Assembly (NCBI RefSeq): GCF_035607535.1
Contig: NZ_JAYDZX010000002.1
Span: forward strand, 186,001 to 250,000
Length of the DNA: 64,000 nucleotides
Direction: 5' to 3'
Source of the DNA: Salinimicrobium sp035607535
GTDB lineage: Bacteria; Bacteroidota; Bacteroidia; Flavobacteriales; Flavobacteriaceae
A model generated the notes under the pieces. It had not been told where the DNA came from. It saw only the letters and a program-made list of their open reading frames with translations, and ran no database searches. Shown piece by piece: positions 58,242 to 64,000 of the stretch. A program made the position numbers and the translations under genes. How positions within the stretch are numbered: the stretch's first letter is position 1; each line of letters begins with the position of its first letter.

Positions 58242-58404
58242 ATGTTCAAAAAAGGCCCCTTTTGAGAGGTTTTATCGTTAATAATTCCTGAAAACTTTCC
58301 CTGCGGGTACGTCAAATTATACTTATTTTTACCCTTTCAATTTTGCCTCAAAATTTTTGGTTGGTGCTAAGAATCAGCTAAAAAGCCTCTAAAAATCGCA
58401 TTTT

Positions 58405-61400
58405 ATGTACCTTATTTTTGATACTGAAACCACCGGTCTTCCCAAGCGCTGGGATGCTCCTCTCACAGATAGTGATAACTGGCCAAGATGTATACAGATC
58501 GCCTGGCAGTTACACGATGAATTGGGCCGGGTGGTTGAGCATCAGGATTATTTGGTGCAGCCCGAAGGTTTCAACATACCTTATGACGCCGAGAAGGTGC
58601 ACGGCATCTCGACAGAACTGGCGCAGGAAGACGGCGTAAGCTTAAAGGAAGTTCTGGAAAAATTCAATATAGCACTTTCCCGCTCCAAATTTGTGGTGGG
58701 ACAGAATGTTGGGTTTGATGTTAATATCATGGGAGCCGAATTCCACAGGCTCCAAATGGAGAACAAGTTGCTGGAGCTCCCTGTGCTTGATACCTGTACC
58801 GAAGTAACGGCACAATTATGCTGCATTCCCGGCGGAAGGGGAGGAAAATTCAAACTTCCTACTCTCACTGAGTTGCACGAATTCCTGTTTCACGAACCTT
58901 TTGCTGAAGCTCACAACGCAACAGCCGATGTGGAAGCTACTACCCGTTGTTTCCTGGAGCTCATCAGGAAAAGAGTATTCACTTCGGAAGAACTGGATGT
59001 TGAGCCAGGTTATTTCGAGAATTTTTCAGAAGCAAATCCGCAGCCTATTCAGCTTATAGGTTTAAAGCACATTAACCTGAAGAAAGCTTCAGAAGAAATA
59101 AGGAAAAGACTTCAGAAGAAAGAAGATAAAGGGATCTCATCTTCAGAGATAAAGGAAAACCTGGAGAAACTCGATGAAGTTGCTTTTTCACACCTTCATA
59201 ATCACAGCCAGTTTTCGATTTTACAGTCAACTATAAGTATAAAGGATCTTGTGAATGCTGCTGCTAGCCAAAATATGCCGGCAGTAGCTTTGACCGATCA
59301 TGCCAATATGATGGGTGCTTTTCACTTTGTAAAAGAAGTAGGTGCTTTTAACAAAGGTGTAAAAGCAAAAAATACGGCTGCAGCCGAAAATGGGGAACCT
59401 GCCACTGCGCGTGAACTTAAAGCTATTGTAGGTTGTGAGTTCTTCGTTTGTGAAAACCGGAAAGACAAGAGCAGGAAAGATAACGGCTACCAGATTGTTC
59501 TTCTAGCCAAGAACAAAAAAGGGTACCACAACCTCGCAAAAATGTCTTCCATCGCTTACACTGAAGGATTTTATTATGTTCCAAGGATAGATCGGGAGGT
59601 GATACAGCAGTATAAGGAAGATATCATTGTGCTTACCGGAAATCTCTATGGGGAAGTGCCGGGGAAGATCCTGAATGTTGGTGAAAACCAGGCCGAAGAA
59701 GCCCTTTTATGGTGGAAAGAACAGTTTGGGGAGGATCTGTATGTAGAGATCATGCGCCATAACCAGGAAGATGAGAACCGGGTTAATCCTGTGCTGGTGG
59801 AATTGGCCAAAAAACATGAGGTCAAGTTAGTTGCTACCAATAACACCTATTACTGCGCTCAGGAAGATGCCAATGCGCATGATATTCTCCTGTGTGTTAA
59901 GGACGGGGAGAAGCAGGCCACGCCAATTGGTAGAGGTCGTGGTTACAGGTATGGATTGCCTAACAATGAATACTACTTCAAGAGCGGCGAGGAGATGAAA
60001 GCGCTGTTCAAGGACCTGCCGGAAGCTATTTCAAATGTGCAGGAAGTAGTTGATAAGATCGAACCTTATGAGCTGGCCCGTGATGTATTACTTCCCGCTT
60101 TTACTATTCCTGAAGAATTCATTGTGCCCGAAGATGCTGAAGACGGCGGGAAACGTGGAGAAAATGCTTATCTCAAACATATCACCTATGTTGGTGCCGA
60201 AAAGCGCTATGGCGAGATCACTCCGGCCATTAAGGAGCGTCTTGACTTTGAACTCTCTGTTATTGAGAATACGGGATATCCGGGATATTTCCTTATTGTG
60301 GAAGATTTCATTCGGGAAGCACGAAACATGGATGTTTCTGTAGGTCCCGGAAGGGGGTCGGCGGCAGGAAGTGCGGTGGCCTACTGTCTCGGAATTACAA
60401 ACATTGATCCTATCAAGTACGATCTGCTTTTTGAGAGATTCCTGAATCCGGACAGGGTGAGTATGCCCGATATTGATATCGACTTTGATGATGAAGGCCG
60501 AAGCCGGGTCATGGATTATGTTATCGAGAAGTACGGAGCCAGCCAGGTTGCCCAGATCATTACCTATGGCACCATGGCTGCCAAGTCTTCCATTCGGGAC
60601 ACGGCACGTGTGCTGGACCTGCCGTTAAATGAAGCTGATAGAATTGCGAAGCTTATACCAAATACCAAGTTGGGCAAGATCTTCGGAATGGATGAGAAGG
60701 CCATCAGGAGCAATTTCCGAAGTGAGGAAGTTGATAAGATCAATGAGCTTTTGAATATTGCTGAAGGAGATGACCTGGAAGCGCAAACGGTCAACCAGGC
60801 GCGTATTCTTGAGGGATCAGTGAGAAACACCGGGATTCATGCCTGTGGGGTGATCATTACTCCCAGTGATATCACCAACTTCGTTCCGGTGGCAGTAGCC
60901 AAAGACTCAGATCTCTATGTTACCCAATTTGATAACTCTGTTGTTGAAAGTGCCGGTCTCCTAAAAATGGATTTCCTGGGGTTGAAGACCCTTACGCTAA
61001 TCAAGGATACTGTTAAGATCGTAAAAGGACGTCACAACATTGATCTGGATCCCGATAACTTTCCGCTGGATGATGAAGAAACCTATAAGTTATTCCAACG
61101 TGGAGAAACGGTAGGGATATTCCAATACGAATCCCCCGGAATGCAAAAGCATATGAAAGACCTCAAACCTACGGTCTTTGATGATCTTATTGCGATGAAT
61201 GCGTTGTACAGACCGGGGCCAATGGAATATATCCCAAGTTTCATTGCACGTAAGCATGGGGATGAGGAGATCGTCTATGACCTTCCGGCAATGGAGGAAT
61301 ATCTTAAAGAGACCTACGGAATTACAGTTTACCAGGAGCAGGTGATGCTGCTTTCCCAGAAACTTGCCAGCTTTACCAAAGGTGAAGCCGATGTACTGCG

Positions 61401-62787
61401 AAAGGCTATGGGTAAAAAGATCTTCTCGCTGCTGGAAGAATTAAAACCTAAATTCCTTGATGGAGGAGAAGCAAACGGTCATCCAAGGGAAGTTCTGGAA
61501 AAGATATGGAAAGACTGGGAAGCTTTTGCTTCTTATGCCTTCAACAAATCCCACTCTACCTGTTACGCCTGGATCGCGTACCAAACAGCCTATTTAAAGG
61601 CGCACTATCCAGCTGAATATATGGCGGCGGTGCTTTCCAATAACATGAATGACATTAAGCAGGTGACCTTCTTTATGGAGGAATGTAAGCGAATGAAGCT
61701 AAATGTACTTGGGCCCGATGTCAATGAATCCTATTACAAGTTCTCGGTAAACAAGGAGAATGCGGTACGGTTTGGAATGGGAGCCATTAAAGGAGTTGGT
61801 GCAGGAGCTGTTGCAACCATTGTGGAGAACAGGAAAGAAAAAGGTCCTTACAGATCCATTTTTGACATGGCTAAAAGGATCGACTTGAGAGCTGCTAATA
61901 AAAAGGCCTTTGAAAATCTGGCGCTGGCAGGTGGTTTTGACAGTTTTGGAGATACCCATCGGGCGCAGTATTTCCATGATGAAGGCGACGGAATTACTTT
62001 CCTTGAGAAGGTAGTGAAGTATGCTGCTAAGTTTCAGGAGAATGAAAATTCTGCCCAGGTGAGCCTGTTTGGAGATGCCAGTGAGGTTCAGATACCCGAG
62101 CCTGTAGTTCCACCATGTGAAGAGTGGGGAACAATGGAAAAACTGAAGCGGGAACGCGAGGTTGTAGGGATCTATATTTCGGGACACCCACTGGACGATT
62201 TCAAGACTGAACTAAAGTGTTTCTGTAATGCAATCCTGGCCGATTTCCAGAACCTGGAAGAAGCTGTGAACAAAGAACTCACTTTTGGAGGGGTAATAAG
62301 TGATGTGCAACACAGAGTGAATAAACAAGGACAAGGTTGGGCTACTTTTATAGTTGAAGATTACTCCGATTCCTACGAATTCAGGATGTTTAAGGAGGAG
62401 TACCTCAAATACAGGCATTTCCTGGTTCCCAATTCCTTTATTCATGCCAAGGTCTTTATAAGAGAAGGTTATCCTAACAGGGAGACAGGAAAGAAGGGAG
62501 ATCCCCGGCTACAGTTCAACAACATTCAGTTGTTACACGATGTAATGGAGGCCTATGCCAAGAAACTTACCATTCAGCTAAACATTGATGAACTTCAGGA
62601 GGATAAAATAAATGTACTTCAGGATATTTTCAGCAGCCACAAAGGCGATAATAAGCTGAATTTTGTAGTGTATGAAATGAAGGAAAGGATAAAGTTGCAT
62701 ATGCCCAGCAGGAAGCAAAAGGTGAGGATATCCCAGGAGTTGCTCAACGCACTTGAAGAACAACAGGTTTTGTACAAGCTCAACTAA
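58405..62787 (+). CDS. dnaE: DNA polymerase III alpha subunit fused to a proofreading exonuclease
   Basis: A 1460-residue replicative polymerase. Residues 1-190 form a DEDD exonuclease like epsilon: FDTETTGLP, then HNATADVEATTR. A PHP domain follows (AFSHLHNHSQFS, LTDHANMMGAFHF), then the palm with GPGRGSAAGSAV (about 647) and the catalytic PDIDIDF (about 687-695), a fingers region, an HhH near 1130-1180 and an OB-fold near 1290-1330. This built-in proofreading makes a separate epsilon less needed. A copy of the palindrome (AAAAATCGCATTTTA, 58391) overlaps its start. Confidence 0.97.
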   Translation: MYLIFDTETTGLPKRWDAPLTDSDNWPRCIQIAWQLHDELGRVVEHQDYLVQPEGFNIPYDAEKVHGISTELAQEDGVSLKEVLEKFNIALSRSKFVVGQNVGFDVNIMGAEFHRLQMENKLLELPVLDTCTEVTAQLCCIPGGRGGKFKLPTLTELHEFLFHEPFAEAHNATADVEATTRCFLELIRKRVFTSEELDVEPGYFENFSEANPQPIQLIGLKHINLKKASEEIRKRLQKKEDKGISSSEIKENLEKLDEVAFSHLHNHSQFSILQSTISIKDLVNAAASQNMPAVALTDHANMMGAFHFVKEVGAFNKGVKAKNTAAAENGEPATARELKAIVGCEFFVCENRKDKSRKDNGYQIVLLAKNKKGYHNLAKMSSIAYTEGFYYVPRIDREVIQQYKEDIIVLTGNLYGEVPGKILNVGENQAEEALLWWKEQFGEDLYVEIMRHNQEDENRVNPVLVELAKKHEVKLVATNNTYYCAQEDANAHDILLCVKDGEKQATPIGRGRGYRYGLPNNEYYFKSGEEMKALFKDLPEAISNVQEVVDKIEPYELARDVLLPAFTIPEEFIVPEDAEDGGKRGENAYLKHITYVGAEKRYGEITPAIKERLDFELSVIENTGYPGYFLIVEDFIREARNMDVSVGPGRGSAAGSAVAYCLGITNIDPIKYDLLFERFLNPDRVSMPDIDIDFDDEGRSRVMDYVIEKYGASQVAQIITYGTMAAKSSIRDTARVLDLPLNEADRIAKLIPNTKLGKIFGMDEKAIRSNFRSEEVDKINELLNIAEGDDLEAQTVNQARILEGSVRNTGIHACGVIITPSDITNFVPVAVAKDSDLYVTQFDNSVVESAGLLKMDFLGLKTLTLIKDTVKIVKGRHNIDLDPDNFPLDDEETYKLFQRGETVGIFQYESPGMQKHMKDLKPTVFDDLIAMNALYRPGPMEYIPSFIARKHGDEEIVYDLPAMEEYLKETYGITVYQEQVMLLSQKLASFTKGEADVLRKAMGKKIFSLLEELKPKFLDGGEANGHPREVLEKIWKDWEAFASYAFNKSHSTCYAWIAYQTAYLKAHYPAEYMAAVLSNNMNDIKQVTFFMEECKRMKLNVLGPDVNESYYKFSVNKENAVRFGMGAIKGVGAGAVATIVENRKEKGPYRSIFDMAKRIDLRAANKKAFENLALAGGFDSFGDTHRAQYFHDEGDGITFLEKVVKYAAKFQENENSAQVSLFGDASEVQIPEPVVPPCEEWGTMEKLKREREVVGIYISGHPLDDFKTELKCFCNAILADFQNLEEAVNKELTFGGVISDVQHRVNKQGQGWATFIVEDYSDSYEFRMFKEEYLKYRHFLVPNSFIHAKVFIREGYPNRETGKKGDPRLQFNNIQLLHDVMEAYAKKLTIQLNIDELQEDKINVLQDIFSSHKGDNKLNFVVYEMKERIKLHMPSRKQKVRISQELLNALEEQQVLYKLN

Positions 62788-62792
62788 AAAAA

Positions 62793-62827
62793 AAGACCCT
62801 TCAAAAAAGACGTTTTTGAAGGGTCTT
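62793..62827. terminator. Strong 15-bp terminator hairpin between dnaE and the small membrane gene
   Basis: AAGACCCTTCAAAAA pairs perfectly with TTTTTGAAGGGTCTT around 5 bases. The T-run needed for termination lies on the minus strand (eight As precede the stem), so it best ends the leftward 47-residue gene, and probably also slows dnaE transcription. Confidence 0.9.
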
Positions 62828-62873
62828 ATAAACATTCGCCAGAAAAGGCGGATATTTCAAACTGTTATCCGGG

Positions 62874-63017
62874 CTACTTTGTTAGTTCCATGTAAACCAG
62901 GAACAAGGCAAAAACTGCTGTAAAAAGGATAAAGGAAAGGATTATTCCTATTACAGCCTTTTGTACCATTGAGAAACCCGAAGTTTGGTCTTTCCAGAGT
63001 TGAGCTAGTGCTGTCAT
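62874..63017 (-). CDS. 47-residue single-pass membrane protein
   Basis: A complete frame from ATG 63017 to TAG 62874: MTALAQLWKDQTSGFS, then a TM segment of about 25 residues (KAVIGIILSFILFTAVFALF) and a short tail. The N-terminal part is amphipathic. It ends in the terminator shared with dnaE. No family recognised; the intact frame, the membrane pattern and the following terminator make it a credible gene. Confidence 0.6.
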   Translation of the reverse strand: MTALAQLWKDQTSGFSMVQKAVIGIILSFILFTAVFALFLVYMELTK

Positions 63018-63327
63018 TGTAATTTTTTTAGGGGTAAAATTGTTTGAAACTTTAGTGATTTTGAATTACTTACGCTAATAAAGTTAAGAATAAAAAGCGA
63101 GCTATTTTGGCTTTTCCTTAACAAAACGCTGAAGCTGCAAATAGGATCGATAAGTGACAAATCTATTAAATCAATTGAGGGAAATTTCCTACATTAAAGA
63201 GTTGTGAGTCTTTTATTTTTATAGGTGCTGGTAATATGCAGATAGCCAAATGTGATGTGGAGCTTGTAAGGATATCTGATTATTTTGACTAATTTCGTAT
63301 AACAAAAAATGAACTAAAAAAAAGATT
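63018..63327. other. Gene-less 310-bp stretch upstream of trxA
   Basis: It holds the divergent promoters of the small membrane gene and trxA. For trxA, TTG (63264-63266) and TAATTTCG (63290-63297) are 23 bp apart, close to consensus. I found no further gene or palindrome of note here. Confidence 0.5.
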
Positions 63328-63645
63328 ATGGCTTTAGAGATAACTGATGCAACTTTTGAAGAAAAAGTATTGAAAAGTGACAAACCTGTAATGGTTGACT
63401 TTTGGGCAGCCTGGTGTGGACCATGTAGAATGGTTGGACCTATCATAGATGACATTAGCAAGGAATATGAAGGGAAAGCGGTTGTTGGAAAACTAGATGT
63501 AGATGCTAACCAGGAATACGCTGCAAAATATGGTGTTCGTAATATTCCTACTGTTTTGATCTTCCAGAATGGAGAAGTAGTTGGAAGACAGGTAGGAGTT
63601 GCTCCAAAGAATACCTATGCTGAAGCACTCGATCAACTATTGTAG
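63328..63645 (+). CDS. trxA: Thioredoxin
   Basis: A 105-residue thiol-disulfide carrier: VDFWAAWCGPCRMVGPIIDD with Cys30 and Cys33, and NIPTVLIFQNGEVVGRQVG. Reduced by a thioredoxin reductase not in the window. A strong terminator follows. Confidence 0.98.
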   Translation: MALEITDATFEEKVLKSDKPVMVDFWAAWCGPCRMVGPIIDDISKEYEGKAVVGKLDVDANQEYAAKYGVRNIPTVLIFQNGEVVGRQVGVAPKNTYAEALDQLL

Positions 63646-63670
63646 TATCTGGTGTAAATAGATATAAAAG

Positions 63671-63698
63671 ATCCGGAGGTAATGCTCCGGATTTTTTT
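63671..63698 (+). terminator. trxA terminator
   Basis: ATCCGGAG and CTCCGGAT pair perfectly around a 6-base loop, followed by seven Ts. Confidence 0.95.
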
Positions 63699-63739
63699 AT
63701 ACATATAATTCAGTAACTTGTTGGGACCAAAATGGTCAT

Positions 63740-64000
63740 ATGGAACTAGAACAGGAGATACATAAGGCAGGAGGATTCCTCAATCTTGATCTTTTGGCAA
63801 GACAGGTGGTAGAGGGATTCATATCTGGCTTACACAAGAGTCCCTTTCATGGCTTCTCTGCCGAATTTGCAGAGCATAAAGTCTACAATCAGGGAGAGAG
63901 CACCAGGCATATAGACTGGAAGTTATTTGCAAAGACAGATAAGCTCTATACGAAGCGTTATGAGGAGGAAACAAATCTGCGGTGTCATTTGATCCTGGAC
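63740..64000 (+). CDS. DUF58 domain protein, 5' part (runs off the right edge)
   Basis: The first 87 residues, from ATG 63740, are visible: LDLLARQVVEGFISGLHKSPFHGFSAEFAEHKVYNQGEST followed by RHIDWKLFAKTDKLYTKRYEEE. This is the N-terminal signature of DUF58 proteins, which accompany MoxR ATPases in von-Willebrand-type chaperone clusters. Position just after the trxA terminator makes it the first gene of the next operon. Confidence 0.92.
   Translation, partial: MELEQEIHKAGGFLNLDLLARQVVEGFISGLHKSPFHGFSAEFAEHKVYNQGESTRHIDWKLFAKTDKLYTKRYEEETNLRCHLILD

Noticed and set aside
61699..62187. 162-residue antisense frame within dnaE
   Set aside because: Shadow frame; no protein-like features.

Overview
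The window is a stretch of ordinary chromosome from a member of the Bacteroidota, most likely a marine-type Flavobacteriaceae (Gramella/Salegentibacter/Salinimicrobium-like). The evidence is: promoters with the Bacteroidota -7 element TAnnTTTG; a type IX secretion (T9SS) sorting domain; two TonB-dependent receptors with carboxypeptidase-regulatory N-domains; a bacterial GGGP synthase; a DnaE polymerase fused to a proofreading exonuclease; an S16 protein with a long Ala/Glu tail; and families largely confined to this phylum (DUF4301, DUF4271, DUF4296, DUF3098, DUF3127). Genes are densely packed, often with 1-60 bp overlaps, on both strands. I saw no tRNA, rRNA or CRISPR array. Mobile DNA is limited to one IS200/REP-type transposase gene with REP-like hairpins.

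Layout. 0-6 kb: 5' part of adenosylhomocysteinase (leftward), then a PPTase/GGGP-synthase pair, a VOC protein, and a tightly overlapping cluster of a thiamine-binding-type protein, a PnuC-type transporter, a NadR-like kinase, DUF4301 and ArfB. 6-13 kb: a PepSY-like secreted protein, a convergent sigma-54 regulator / hybrid histidine kinase pair, and a TPP riboswitch with its own terminator controlling a TonB receptor (thiamine uptake). 13-23 kb: greA, HIT, thioesterase, orphan kinase, flavin reductase, aat, then a leftward run ftsX-DUF3098-uppP-truB-TonB-like-tag-DUF2490. 23-39 kb: leuS, metallopeptidase, ferritin, saccharopine dehydrogenase, pckA, hemD-DUF4271, a polyprenol-phosphate mannosyltransferase-dihydroorotase-DUF4296 operon, an SDR, tyrS and a LuxE-like ligase.

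39-47 kb is the most interesting region. A TonB receptor and a duplicated beta-helix surface lipoprotein form an operon divergent from a PhoB/PhoR-like pair, and a nearly bare T9SS sorting-domain protein follows. The two divergent promoters carry the same 12-bp core inside an 11-bp-spaced repeat, and an orphan intrinsic terminator between them suggests a small RNA. I infer a regulon, plausibly phosphate-responsive, that includes this outer-membrane system.

47-64 kb: glycosyltransferase, trmB, LysE-type exporter, alkyltransferase-like protein, an Fe-S/electron-transfer block (mrp, nfu, FNR-like reductase, 2Fe-2S ferredoxin), a 54-aa Cys-rich protein, acyl-CoA dehydrogenase, the IS200/REP locus, trmN6-type methyltransferase, a lipoprotein, rpsP-rimM, a DUF2383 protein, dnaE, a 47-aa membrane protein, thioredoxin, and the start of a DUF58 protein.

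Across the whole window a short palindrome, AAAAATGNCATTTTT, recurs between and inside genes on both sides of operon boundaries. It looks like a genome-wide motif of unknown function and is the best candidate here for something undescribed.
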